DNA of 64,000 nucleotides. Origin: Mycoplasma sp. 2045 (GTDB taxonomy: Bacteria; Bacillota_I; Bacilli_A; Mycoplasmatales; Metamycoplasmataceae). The stretch is taken from positions 620,001 through 684,000 of the forward strand of contig NZ_CP102083.1 in the NCBI RefSeq assembly GCF_024582715.1. Direction: 5' to 3'. The position numbers and the translations under genes were made by a program. Positions 1 through 13,144 of this stretch are shown here, piece by piece; positions within the stretch are counted from its first letter, which is position 1; the number at the start of each line of letters is the position of its first letter. The notes under the pieces are model-generated. The model was not told the origin of the DNA and made no database searches. It saw only the letters and a list, made by a program, of their open reading frames with translations.

Positions 1-320
1 GTAACTACTAATGTCGAAATAATAACAACAAGTGAGTCATTATCAGAAAGATATTTTGATAAAACATAAGACATTGTAGCTGATGAAGCTACGTTAACTA
101 AGTTGTTACCAATTAAAATGGTACTTAGAATTTGATTGTATTTTTTAACTTGCTTGTCAATTAACTTTCCAAATCTATGTTCGTTTTCAACTAATTCATA
201 AACTTTAGCAGGCGAAACTGTTGAGTAAGCAGTTTCGCTTCCACTAAAGATACTACTTAAAATAAATAATATAAGCATAACTATGCATAAAACAATTGTA
301 ATTACTGTTTTACTATCCAT
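1..320 (-). CDS. Hemolysin C / CNNM-domain membrane protein (5' part)
   Basis: About the first 106 residues are inside the window, starting at the ATG whose complement ends at 320; the gene runs off the left edge. An N-terminal membrane helix (residues about 5-25) is followed by SGSETAYST, which matches the start of the DUF21/CNNM transmembrane domain found in TlyC/CorC 'hemolysins', thought to be Mg2+/Na+ transport proteins. A second hydrophobic stretch with ILIGNNLVN follows, typical of this domain. The gene lies 51 bases after dnaB on the same strand and is probably the last visible member of the gdpP-rplI-dnaB operon. The CBS and CorC-C domains expected at the C terminus lie outside the window. 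Confidence 0.8.
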   Translation of the reverse strand, partial: MDSKTVITIVLCIVMLILFILSSIFSGSETAYSTVSPAKVYELVENEHRFGKLIDKQVKKYNQILSTILIGNNLVNVASSATMSYVLSKYLSDNDSLVVIISTLVV

Positions 321-371
321 AGTACACCTCTAAAGAATTATTTTTGTGGTTCCTATAATAACTGGAGTCCA

Positions 372-1859
372 TTAAAATCCACCTCTTTCAATCGTCATAT
401 CGTCTAAAAATTGTACATACTTACCTGTGTAAATTAAAGTTGCTTGGCCAGGTTCACCATTACGGTTTTTAGCAACTGATAGAGTCACAGGGATTGATTC
501 GAATTTTTTAACTTCGTCATCATCACTGTGTGCTGATTTTTTAAGTTTCTTTCTACTTAAGAAAATAACAATGTCAGCATCTTGCTCAATTGATCCGGAT
601 TCTCTAAGGTCGCTTAATTGTGGACGCTTGTCTTCGCGATTTTCAACACTTCTGGATAACTGTGATAGAGCAATAATTGGAATTTTAAGCTCTAGAGCAA
701 GGGTTTTTAGTGAACGTGAAATCATTGCAACTTCGTTTTGTCTATTTCCTGTTGCTTGATTTCCTCCTGAAATCAATTGTAAATAGTCAATTACAATTAA
801 GTCCACTTTGTTTGTGTTTTTAATTAAATGTTTGATTTTGAAAATGATTTCATTAATTTTTGATTTAGGATCATCATCAAATCAAATTTGATTTTCATCA
901 GGTGTTCTTTGCATACTTGAAACAACGTGATGAATTTTCATTAAATCTTCATAATTGTTTTTTAAGAGTTTGATATTTTGCAATTTGTACATATCTATTA
1001 GCGTAGAAGTTGCTAAATATCTAGTTGTTAGTTCTGATGTAGGCATCTCAAGAGAAATAAAAGCTACATTTTTTGGTTTACCATCTTTCATTCCTTTTTC
1101 AATAATGTTTCTTGCAATGTTTAATGCAAGCGCGGTTTTCCCAACCCCTGGACGAGCAGCTAAAATAATCAGCTGACCAGGTTTAAATCCTTTAACATAT
1201 TTATCAATTGCATTGAATTCTGTAAGAAGAGCTTTTTCTTCATTTTCATCATTCTTAAGGCGACTAAAGTATTTCTCAAGAGCGCTTTCAAGTGAAATAA
1301 ATTCACTATTTTTGATTGATAAATTATTACTGCTAATAATGAAGTTTTCAACATCAGTAACAATGTCTTCTCAAGTGATTTTAGGATTTTGCCCTAATAC
1401 AGCTAAATAATTACTAAAGAAAGCTTCTGCTTGTCTTCTTTTGTGAAGTTCAATTAACTTTTCAACATTTGGTAAAAAGTTTTCATCTGAAGACAGTGTT
1501 GAAACAACTTTGTTTAATGTTTCAATTGATAAAGGAGCTCATTCAAGACTTGGGTTTTGAGCTTTGAATTTAGGTATTTCGTTTAAAAGTGTGTTGTAAT
1601 CAAAAATGTAATTTTGATTAGTCTCACTTGCTTTTCTAGTTTTTAAAAATCTAAATAATGTAGAGTATTCAAGGTTGAAAAATGCTTCAGGGACAAGGTA
1701 GTCTAAACCAAGAGATTGTTTTTCAGTATCATTAATTATCGTACTTAAAACTTGTCTTTCGATTTTTTCATCTTTGTACAAAGTATTTGCTAAAGGACGA
1801 ATTATTGTTTCAACTCACTTGTATAAAGAGTTTTGATTGTTTCTATTATTTCTTAACAT
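372..1859 (-). CDS. dnaB: Replicative DNA helicase DnaB
   Basis: A 495-residue RecA-fold hexameric helicase that unwinds DNA at the replication fork. The N-terminal DnaG-binding domain (about residues 15-150; IERQVLSTII) is followed by the ATPase domain with Walker A ARPGVGKTALA, Walker B LIVIDYLQLI, the DRESGSIEQDADIV segment and the C-terminal KNRNGEPG motif. Internal UGA codons are read as Trp. The start at 1859 overlaps the end of rplI by 14 bases, so the two are probably translationally coupled. Length agrees with bacterial DnaB (about 450-500 residues). The rplI-dnaB pairing is common in Firmicutes and mycoplasmas. Confidence 0.95.
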
Positions 1860-2307
1860 TTTTAATTTTAATTTCCACTCTTAAAGTTGCTTTTATATCT
1901 TTGTATAAAACAATTTCAACATCGTGCAATCCTTCTGAAACTAAATGCACTTTTTGGATTGAATGTTTTGGTAACTTGTACCCTAATGAAGTTAATTTTT
2001 TATCAACATCTTTTGTAGATACTGAACCGTGTACATTTAAATTAGAATTCCCATCAATATTAGCTTCTAAAGTAAATTCTAATCTTAACTCTTCTAATTT
2101 TTCTTTAAGTCTTAAAGCACCTGTTCTTTTTTCATGTTCATCAGCTGATAAATCATCTAATCTTCTTTGTAATTGTCTTACAGTTTGTTCATTGTATGGA
2201 ACTCCAAAACCATTTTTAACTAAGTAGTTTGAACCATAACCATTTGATACTTCGATAACTGTGTTAGCTTTTCCATCTTTACAATCTTTAATTAGTATAA
2301 CTTTCAT
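1846..2307 (-). CDS. rplI: 50S ribosomal protein L9
   Basis: A 153-residue ribosomal protein with the L9 N-terminal signature: MKVILIKDCKDGKANTVIEV, then SNGYGSNYLVKNG. A long connecting helix (about residues 45-80) leads to the C-terminal RNA-binding domain. L9 binds 23S rRNA near the L1 stalk base and helps maintain reading frame. Its start overlaps the end of gdpP by 20 bases and its end overlaps dnaB, so gdpP, rplI and dnaB form one tightly packed operon. Confidence 0.96.
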   Translation of the reverse strand: MKVILIKDCKDGKANTVIEVSNGYGSNYLVKNGFGVPYNEQTVRQLQRRLDDLSADEHEKRTGALRLKEKLEELRLEFTLEANIDGNSNLNVHGSVSTKDVDKKLTSLGYKLPKHSIQKVHLVSEGLHDVEIVLYKDIKATLRVEIKIKNVKK

Positions 2308-4327
2308 CTTTTAACTCTCTTTCTGTTGTTGTTATTGCGTGGTGCACATTGTTAACAAATGTTTCTAATTCCTCATTTGAAATAGCGGCAGCTGTTCCAA
2401 AGTGTCCACCTCCACCAACTTGCTCAGTAATAATCTGAACATTTGTATTTATACCTCTAGCACTAAGTTTGTATAAGTTTGTTCCCTTAAGTCTTGCAAT
2501 AACGAAGGAAGCAACTCTACCTTTTGTTTTAAGAAGTTCATTAGCAGCCATTGAAATAACGTCAGCTTCAACTTCGATTGGAGAATATGCTAAGTAGTAA
2601 CCTTTTTTAACTTCTTGTGCATTTTCTAAAATAGTATTAATTTGTTCTTTTGTTGTTTCATCAATTTTAAGAATTTCGCTTCCTTCAACTACATTTGCAC
2701 CTTTTGATTGCAACCAAGCACTTGCTTGGAATGTTCTAGCTGAGACTGATTTAGTAAATTGCACTGTATCAACTAAAATACCACCCAAAAGTAATTGAGC
2801 ACATAATGGCGAGAATTTTCATTCCCTATCTGTAAGCATAAAAATTTCAGTAACAATTTCTGAAGCTGAAGAAGCTGTTGTTTCAACATAAATATTTGTA
2901 ACAGGACAATAATCAATTTGCTTTCCAACTCTGTGGTGGTCAAATACGAAAATATTTTCCCTGTCTGCATTTAAAATAGCATCCTTATTATCTGTACGAC
3001 CTGGATCTGAATTATCTACAAACACAACTAATGTGTTTAAATCTGTTAATTTTGACGCTTTATTTGCGCTTATGATAATTTTTTCTAAGTTTAAATCTGT
3101 ATCTTCATAAACATTGTTTTTGTAACTAAGTTCATTTCTAAAATATGTTGTAGTCATATCGAATGATTCAGCACATATGTAAGCTTTCTTACCTCTTTGA
3201 TGAGCTAAATATGCAATTCCATATGATGAACCTAATGAATCCATATCTGCTGATTTATGTCCATAAACAATAACTTTTGTAATTTGGTCGCTATCAAGTT
3301 TTTTAAGAAACTCATCTGAAATTTTCTTAATTTTAGTCATATTATTGTTAGACACAATTTCGATATTTGAACCATAATAAATTGCAGTTTCGGTATCACT
3401 GAAAATCGCAACCTGGTCTCCTCCACGGTTTTGAGCTTGAACTAAAGCTTTTTTAGCTTGCTCTAATTTTTCTTTAAGCGAGCTTCAACCTCTAGCAAAC
3501 CCAACACTAAGCGAAAGTTTACCAATTGATGTGTCTGGAACATTCTTTTTAATATTTGTAAATAAAGAAAACTTATCTTTAGACATATTGTAAAGTGAAA
3601 CCTGGTCTGTAATAACAATGAACTTACCATTTGTATATTGTCTATAAATTAAGTTGTATTCTTTTGAATATTCATTGAATGTATCAATAATTGTTTTATT
3701 AACTAAGTAAAGTTGCTCTTCAGATAAGATTGATTGATACATTTGGTAGTTATCAATTTCAATTTCACCAATAACAGTTTTTTGGTCATGAACTTCATTT
3801 TTAAATAAAGTTTCAGTTGTAATATCACGAATAATTATGATGTTTGATAATGGTCAGAATTGAGCTTCATAAATGTTTTTATTATTTTCAAACTCAATTT
3901 TAGTTTGATTCATATCAAGCTCTAAAAATTCTTTGTTATCTGAAATTGTTGTAAAGAATGTCTTAATGTGAATATCAATAAAATCTTTGTGAAACTTGTT
4001 TTTGATAAAGTTGCTTGCTCAAATAATTTTATGTTCAGCATTGTAAATAACAAATCCGATGTTATTACTTGACATAATATCTTCAGTAAATGAATCAAAA
4101 GAGTTTTTAACAATGTTTCTTGACCTTGCAAAAATCTTTGTAATTCAAACTAGTGTAATTGCTAGTGATGCAAAAACTAAAATCATTGCGACAATAACTA
4201 AACCAATTTCTCAAGTTAATGCAGTTGCTTCGTTATTTTTTACTAAAATTGCAGTTAGCAAAATAAACAGAATTACAAAAACTACGCATAAACACGAAAG
4301 TAAGCTTATTTTGTATTTTGTTTTCAT
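2288..4327 (-). CDS. gdpP: GdpP-like cyclic-di-AMP phosphodiesterase (DHH/DHHA1 family)
   Basis: A 679-residue membrane protein. Two N-terminal transmembrane helices (about residues 5-60) are followed by a PAS-like segment and a degenerate GGDEF-like region (about 200-300). The DHH catalytic domain has GHKSADMDSLGS near residue 355, VDNSDPGR and FDHHRVG near 460, and ends in a DHHA1 domain with GGGGHFGTAAA. Family members hydrolyse c-di-AMP to pApA and so adjust potassium and osmotic homeostasis; a KtrC/Kch-like potassium channel gene also lies in this window (39.9-41.1 kb). The ATG at 4327 is chosen because it opens directly into the first membrane helix. It is the first gene of the gdpP-rplI-dnaB operon. 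Confidence 0.9.
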
Positions 4328-4354
4328 TCAAATCCTTTTTGTTTGTGTTGTAAA

Positions 4355-4379
4355 AATTTAAATATTTGATATTTAAATT
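4355..4379. promoter_or_regulatory. Perfect AT-only inverted repeat upstream of gdpP
   Basis: Two 11-base arms (AATTTAAATAT and its complement) are separated by TTG, just upstream of the gdpP start. There is no T-tract on the gdpP side, so it looks more like an operator or promoter-associated palindrome than a terminator. The protein that might bind it is unknown. Confidence 0.4.
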
Positions 4380-4447
4380 ATATAAGTTTTGCAGAAATTG
4401 TTATCAATATGTTTTATTACACCGAAAATATCTACAGGAATATGATA

Positions 4448-4478
4448 AATAAAACAAAAACTCACAATTAATGTGAGT
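4448..4478 (-). terminator. Rho-independent terminator of the nadE-yebC-ZIP operon
   Basis: On the minus strand a stem ACTCACA / TGTGAGT is followed by TTTTTGTTTTATTT. The stop codon of the ZIP gene (4468-4470) sits in the loop, so the terminator overlaps the coding end. Confidence 0.7.
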
Positions 4479-5610
4479 GATTGTGTGTATGGAATGAAAG
4501 AATTAATGCAGCAAAGATTACACCAATAAATAAGAATGCAAGGATGAAATATCATTTTTTCTTTGACATATGTGAATGATAAAACTCAGGAATAAACTCA
4601 ATTAAAGTAGTGAAAATGAAAATTCCTGCGATTGCTGACATCATCATTCCTTTTAGTATTCAGTTTTTCTCAATTGCTGCACCTGCATAGCAACCAATTA
4701 ACATAAATGGTAAAAATAATGAAAGCCCTAAAAATGATAATAACAATGATTGAATTCTTGAGTATCCTGCTTCTCTAAGTCTGAAATAGAAGATTGTTTC
4801 TTCAGGGATTAAGTGTAAAACTAAAGAAGCAAAATAAGCCATAGTAAGTGAGTTTTCGTGACCGTTTGCTGCTAAATTTAAGTTGTATCCTAATAATAAT
4901 CCTTCCGGAATTCTGTGAGTTAAAAGTAGTAATAAAGCAATAACTTTTAATTTATTTGACGCTGAATTAATCGCTTCTTGTTCAGCTTTAACAATTGACT
5001 CATCATTTGAAAAGATGTAATCAGGATGATAATGAACGTGTCTTGAGTTATCATAATTTTTACTTTGTCTTAAAAATATATTTTGATTTTTATTATATTT
5101 CTTAACTTCGTAAAAATGTTCTGAATGTGGGTGTGAGAAATCAAAATCATCGTGTTCGTGTCCATCACCGTGATCGTGGTCGTGAACAAATGCATTTAAC
5201 TTTTTATTATTTGATTTTTTAAGTTTTTTATTAATTTGATAAGTAATTGCATACTTAAGCGTGAAAGAAAATAAGATACCTACAGCAAGACCGACAACTA
5301 CGACTAAAATGCTATACCCATAGACGTTTACATTGTCTGTTCATGCGCCTTGATTCGCTAATTCAAGCGATTCTCTTAAAAAACCAAATGTAGCTAATAC
5401 TAAGAAAAAACCTGTTGAAAAAGAGTATAAATAAAATGACAGATTTTTTCAACCATTCTTACTTAATTTAATAAGTGGAAAAATGAATGAAAGAATAGTT
5501 GGTATAGCTAATAAGCAAAGTAATGTGACAAGTATTAGAATGAAGTAAGATAACCCTTCATTACCTGTGCTTAATTTGAGGGTTTCGAAAAAATCTCTAA
5601 TTATTTGCAT
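4468..5610 (-). CDS. ZIP-family divalent metal transporter
   Basis: A 380-residue membrane protein with about eight hydrophobic segments. The cytoplasmic loop (about residues 145-210) is very His/Asp-rich (HDHDHGDGHEHDD, then HPHSEH and HYHPDY), typical of the metal-binding loop of ZIP transporters. Helices in the second half carry the pair of ZIP motifs: THRIPEGLLLGYNL and SLVLHLIPEETIFYF, both with the HxxPE signature. It probably imports zinc or another divalent cation. Its start overlaps the yebC stop by one base (TAATG) and it is the last gene of the nadE-yebC operon. Read to its real stop with UGA as Trp, the protein ends in HTHNHSH. Confidence 0.88.
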
Positions 5611-6338
5611 TATTCTTCAGTTTCGATGTTATGGTAAACATCTTGAACGTCATCATCCTCTTTTAATTTGTCTGCAAATTCTAATAATTTGTCTTTCTTT
5701 TCTTGATCATATTCTACATACATATCTGGCACATATGTTACTTCACATTGGATAAAGTCAATTTGACCGAATTTATCTTCAATTGCATTTTTTAAATCTG
5801 TGAAGTTTTCAGGTAATGTAGTTAATACAAATGATTCATCATATGTTTCAACATCTTCTGAACCATTTTCAAGTGCAACTTCCATTAAATCATCTTCATT
5901 AACTAATTCTTTAGCAATTTCAATGATTCCTAATTTTCTAAATGGATATGGAATTTGACCTGTTTTACCTAATGTAGCATTTTGTTTGTTAAAGTATGAC
6001 TGAATATTTGATTTAACTCTGTTAAGGTTGTCTGATAATGTAACAACAATAAATGTTGCTCCTCCACCTACAGTAGCGTTAAAAACAGTTTCGATAAATG
6101 CGTTTGCATTTTTATCTCCAGCTGCTTTAGCAATTGCTCTTTCAATGTTGTCTTTTGGCATATTTTTTGATTTAGCTTTAGCAATTGCTAATTTTAAAGC
6201 TGGGTTAGTATCAGGATCTGCTCCTAACCTTGCTGCAACAAAGATTTCTTTAGATAATTTTTGAAAAATTTTTCCTCTTGCTGCATCTTGTGCACCTTTT
6301 CTATGTGCTATATTCGCTGCGTGTGAATGTCCTGCCAT
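5610..6338 (-). CDS. yebC: YebC/PmpR-family protein
   Basis: A 242-residue protein starting MAGHSHAANIAHRKGAQDA, the YebC N-terminal signature, and continuing LAIAKAKSKNMPKDNIERAI. It has the usual length (about 240) and the acidic C-terminal tail. The family includes transcriptional regulators and, in some bacteria, ribosome-associated factors that help translate proline-rich stretches; which role applies here cannot be told. A strong Shine-Dalgarno (AGGAG) lies just upstream and overlaps the nadE stop region. Confidence 0.94.
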   Translation of the reverse strand: MAGHSHAANIAHRKGAQDAARGKIFQKLSKEIFVAARLGADPDTNPALKLAIAKAKSKNMPKDNIERAIAKAAGDKNANAFIETVFNATVGGGATFIVVTLSDNLNRVKSNIQSYFNKQNATLGKTGQIPYPFRKLGIIEIAKELVNEDDLMEVALENGSEDVETYDESFVLTTLPENFTDLKNAIEDKFGQIDFIQCEVTYVPDMYVEYDQEKKDKLLEFADKLKEDDDVQDVYHNIETEE

Positions 6339-6350
6339 AATTTATCTCTC

Positions 6351-7139
6351 CTAATCTATATCATTTGGTTTATAAATTGAATCTCTTTTGTGTTGTGAGA
6401 TTTTATGTTTATATTCAATTTTCTTAATAACTTCTTCTGGTAATACTGATTTGATTTGTTCATAGTCATTTAAGTGATCTAAATAAAAATCAAGTTGAGC
6501 ATATGAGAAACCTAATTCATCTTCATCAGTTTGATTTTCTCATAATCCTGCTGATGGAGCTTTGTCAATAATTTCACTTGGTACATTTTGAAGTGAAGCC
6601 AAAAATCTAACTTCACCTTTTGTAAGATGACAAATCGGAAGTAAATCAACTCCTCCATCACCATACTTTGTGAAGTAACCAATGAATGTTTCATCTTTAT
6701 TATCTGTTCCTAACACAAGTAAATTATTTTCTTGAGCTAGAGCATATAAAGTTGTCATTCTTAAACGTGGTTTAATGTTAGCAACTGCTAATTGATTTTT
6801 AACATTAACTTGCTTGCTTAAAGCGTTAAAAGCATCAGTTAAATCAATGTACTCAAATTTATCATCAAACTTTTCTTCAAGTTTTTTAATATGTTCTAAA
6901 TCACTTTGTAACATTCCATTGACTGACATCACAACTCCCTTAACTTTTAAAGGAAGTTGTTTTGCTATTGCATACACAAGTGAAGAATCAATCCCTCCAC
7001 TCATGCCTACAATAAAACCATAGCAATTAGCTTCTTTTGCTTTTGTTACTAAAAAGTCTTTAATAACTTTAACATAAGCTAATCCATTTTCTTTGTCATA
7101 ATATGGTTTGTTATCTTTGTAAAATGTAATCTTACCCAT
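6351..7139 (-). CDS. nadE: NH3-dependent NAD+ synthetase
   Basis: A 262-residue N-type ATP pyrophosphatase that amidates nicotinic acid adenine dinucleotide to NAD+. The P-loop SGGIDSS is at residues 47-53, followed by NIKPRLRMTTLYALA and LVLGTDNKDETFIGYFTKYGDGG with the binding residues for ATP and deamido-NAD. There is no glutaminase domain, so it uses free ammonia. Reading continues through a UGA (Trp) near 6540. It is the first gene of the operon nadE-yebC-ZIP; the yebC ribosome-binding site overlaps its stop codon. Confidence 0.95.
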
Positions 7140-7430
7140 ATTGCCTCTTTATTAACTAAATTGAATATTTTTAACAAAATATTAATTGTAAAAATATACT
7201 TAATTTTACCATAACAATCTAAAAAATAAACTGAATATATTACTTTTTAATTGTTTAAAATTCAACATACTTGTTTTTTATGGTCATATCAAAAATGAAC
7301 GAATTCAGTCTCTAGTTCATAATTTGTTCTTTTTTGCATTTTTTTACTAATAAGATGAAATAATGATATTATTTAATGAATATATTTTTATATCGAGCAA
7401 AAGAAAAAAGTGTAAAAAAGGAGGAAAATA
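7140..7430. promoter_or_regulatory. Divergent intergenic promoter region (nadE / 7431 gene)
   Basis: No gene is visible here. The stretch separates nadE (minus) from the plus-strand gene at 7431. It is AT-rich, has TATTAT-like hexamers near 7365-7375 suited to a plus-strand promoter, and ends in an AAGGAGG ribosome-binding site at 7419-7425. Minus-strand -10-like hexamers are present around 7195-7215. Confidence 0.45.
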
Positions 7431-8141
7431 ATGCAAAAAAAACAATTTTTAGTTTGAAATAACAAAAATGTGAATGTTATTTTCAAAATAGCTTTCACAG
7501 GCTTGATGTTAGCTATTTCTATTGTTTTTAGCATTATCGGAAGTTTTATTCCATTTAATTCATTTTTATCTTTCAATTTCCTTTTAATTTCAACTTTTTT
7601 AACTGCTTTTATTATCGATATTCAATATTCGTTAATAATGCTTATTTCAAACTTTTTGATAAGTCCTTTTATAACAATTAAAGCAACTACATTAGACATT
7701 GCATTTCTAGGAAACTTTATTCTTTTATTAATGCAAGGTGTCTTTGTTTTCAGTTCTTATTTATTCGGAAAATTATTATGAAAATCTAAGCTTAAAAAAG
7801 AACTTTCAATCCTTGTAATCTTAGGCATAAGTTCATTAGCAACAATTGCAATAATAACATTTTTCAATACATTTTTATTTAACTTAATTTATTTCAAATT
7901 ATTCAAGCAACTAGATGCTGTTTCGCTTAATGAACTGCTTGCTAACTATGATAAAAAATTCAAAGTTTTCTTCTTTGGTATTCCAAATTACTTTGCAGGT
8001 TCTATCGCTTTATATTTATCATTTAATTTGAGCAATATTGCAATAAATTATTTTATAATTTATATATTTATTTTTACCTTATCTAAAACTAAGTTTTTAG
8101 ATAACATCCTAAATAATTTCACAGTGAATAAACGTGATTAA
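7431..8141 (+). CDS. Multi-pass membrane protein, possible ECF transporter S component
   Basis: A 236-residue protein with about six hydrophobic segments. The start (NVIFKIAFTGLMLAISIVFS) resembles the first helix of vitamin-binding S components of energy-coupling-factor transporters, and the length and helix number fit, but no substrate signature is recognised. A strong AAGGAGG ribosome-binding site decides the start. It lies 13 bases before leuS and is probably co-transcribed with it. It could equally be an unrelated small integral membrane protein; substrate unknown. Confidence 0.6.
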
Positions 8142-8154
8142 TAGAAAGGTGTTT

Positions 8155-10482
<2,328 letters not shown>

Positions 10483-10489
10483 AAGGAGA

Positions 10490-13138
10490 ATGATGACTTT
10501 TAATGAATATATTAAAAAAGCGAAAGCTGATAAATCAGGCTATATAACATTCTTTGAAACACCAGATTTTTATTCAATTCCTGGTGGTTTTATGGAAACT
10601 GAGGTTACAGAAAAAGTTCTTGTTGAAGATCTTAAAAAGAACCGTGAAGAATTACTTAAAGAATCAGGAAGAGCAGTTGTTTTATATGCTAAACCTGAAT
10701 CAACAGATGAAATTGTTTATGGTAACTATGTAAAACCACTTGAAGTAATTTACAAAGCTACAACAGATTCATTTATCGTAGTTTATAAAGTTATTTCACA
10801 ATTCTATTTACCTACTGGATTTAAAATGCTTGAAACTCTTCCTGAAGGAGTTCAATCACACGTTGAATATAAAGGTTTCATAGGTTCAGAAACTGGAGAA
10901 GGTGGAGCATTTGTTGACTTACCTGCTACATTATCTAAAAAAGAATTAAGGGAAGTTTATGACTACTTGCAAACTTTCTCAATTTTTGCAGGTGTCGGAA
11001 TTGACCTTGAAGAAGATAAACCACAACAATTTGCCGATTCCGATTTTATTGGCTTATTCAAAACTGAACCTTTGTCAGGAAGACACTTTACATTCACAAG
11101 TATTGTTGATTTAACAAACAGATACTTTGAAGGTAGAACTGATAGATTCTCTGAAGATTATGCAAGTGCATTAATCGCTACTTTCTTAAACCACATTTCG
11201 CCTGTAGTTGTTCCAGAAAGACTTGAAATTTTCAAAGAACCATACAACAGATTTTGATACCAAACTTACTTAATTCAAGCTACTGCAAAAATTAATGAAA
11301 TTCTTCAAGCAGAAACAGAATTAAAAGGTAAGATGACACAAAAATTAAGTAAGCAACAAACAGAATTCTTACTTAGAGAGAAATTAAAAGCTCTTCAAGA
11401 ACAAATTAAAGAACTTAACCCATCTGCATCTGATGATGAGTATGCACAAATCATCAATTCAAAATTCAAAGACATCTTCCCTGAAAGTGTTATTAAACTT
11501 ATTGATGCTGAAACTAAAAAATCAGAAGAAATGGTTCCTGTTTCTCCTGAAGCTTCAATTATCAAAACATACATTAATACTCTTAAGAAACTTCCTTGAA
11601 GAAAAGTTCAACACGAATTATTGGACATAAACAGAGTTAGAGAAGTTTTAGATAAACACCACTATGGTTTAAATGAAATTAAGCAAAGAATTATTGAATA
11701 CTTAGCTGTTATTATTAAAAACAACCAAGTCAAAAAACTTGATGAAAATAAAATCAAGATTGACGATAAATTTGAAATTGACCTTTCATTATTTAAAAAC
11801 AATGAAGAAACAAATACATTTAACAATGTTCCTATCTTAACTCTTGTTGGTCCTCCTGGAACAGGGAAAACGTCACTTTCAAAAGCTATCGCAAGTGCTT
11901 TAAATAGAAAATTCGTTAAAGTTTCACTTGGAGGAGTTCACGACGAAAGTGAAATTAGAGGGCACAGAAGAACTTACGTAGGAGCTATGCCTGGAAAAAT
12001 CATCAAAGGAATGATGTACGCAGGAGTTTCAAACCCTGTTGTCCTTCTTGATGAGATTGATAAAATGGCATCTGATATGAAAGGTGATCCAGCAAGTGCA
12101 ATGCTTGAAGTTTTAGACCCAGAGCAAAACACAAGATTCCAAGATCACTACTTAGAACACGAATACGATTTATCAAAATGTATTTTCATTGCTACAGCTA
12201 ACTACTACGAAAACATACCACCTGCATTAATTGACAGGGTCGAAGTTATTGAATTATCTTCATACACATTGAGTGAAAAATTAAGCATTGCTAGAGAGCA
12301 CTTAATACCAAAAGTGCTTGAGCAAGCTACTTTGGCTGAAAAATACTTCCAAATTTCAGATGATGTTCTTAAATACATCATTCAACATTACACACTTGAA
12401 GCTGGAGTCAGAGGTCTTAAACGTACATTAGATAAGATTGCTAGAAAAATAGTTGTTAAGACTTTTGACGATCCATCATTAAAAGAATATGTAATTACAC
12501 TTGATAAAATCGAAGAATTACTTGGTGTAATTAAATTCAAACAAGAAGAAAAAGAAGAAGATGTTGTTCCAGGTTTAGTAACAGGATTAGCTTACACATC
12601 ATTTGGTGGTTCAACATTGCCAATTGAGGTAACTACATACCCAGGCAAATCAGAAATTAAGTTAACTGGTTCACTTAAAGAAGTTATGCAAGAATCAGCT
12701 CAAATTGCTTTAACTTTTGTTAGAGCAAACGCTGAAAAATTTGGCGTTGATGAGTTTGATTTTGAAAACAATACAATTCATATTCACGTACCTGAAGGAG
12801 CAGTTCCTAAGGATGGACCTAGTGCTGGTGTAACATTTACAACTGCAATTATTTCTGCTCTTTCAAAAAGACCAGTTCCTAACACAATTGGAATGACTGG
12901 TGAAATTACATTAAGAGGAAAAGTGCTTGAAATTGGTGGATTAAAAGAAAAATCATTTGCAGCTAGCCAAAAAGGACTTGAAATGATTTTCATACCTGAA
13001 AACAATATCAAAAACTTAAAAGACATTCCTTTTGAAATTAAAGAAAACTTAACATATGTACCTGTTAAAACATATGATGAAATTTACAATGTAATTTTCA
13101 AAAGTCAAAAACCTTCTAACGAAATAAAAGCAAAATAA
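10490..13138 (+). CDS. lon: ATP-dependent protease Lon
   Basis: An 882-residue Lon protease. It has an N-terminal substrate domain with a coiled coil (about residues 270-330), then the AAA+ module with Walker [10 protein letters not shown] (about 452) and Walker [10 protein letters not shown]. The C-terminal Ser-Lys protease has the nucleophile Ser778 in PKDGPSAGV and Lys821 in GGLKEKSF, 43 residues apart as in E. coli Lon. UGA codons near 11257 and 11598 are Trp; read otherwise the gene would appear split. Two adjacent ATGs exist (10490 and 10493); AAGGAG at 10483-10488 leaves 1 and 4 bases respectively, so the second may be the true start. Confidence 0.96.
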
Positions 13139-13144
13139 TAAAAA

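Noticed and set aside
10490-13138. Three separate genes for the lon region
   Set aside because: The apparent breaks are UGA codons, read as Trp in this organism; the frame is continuous and gives a full-length Lon.
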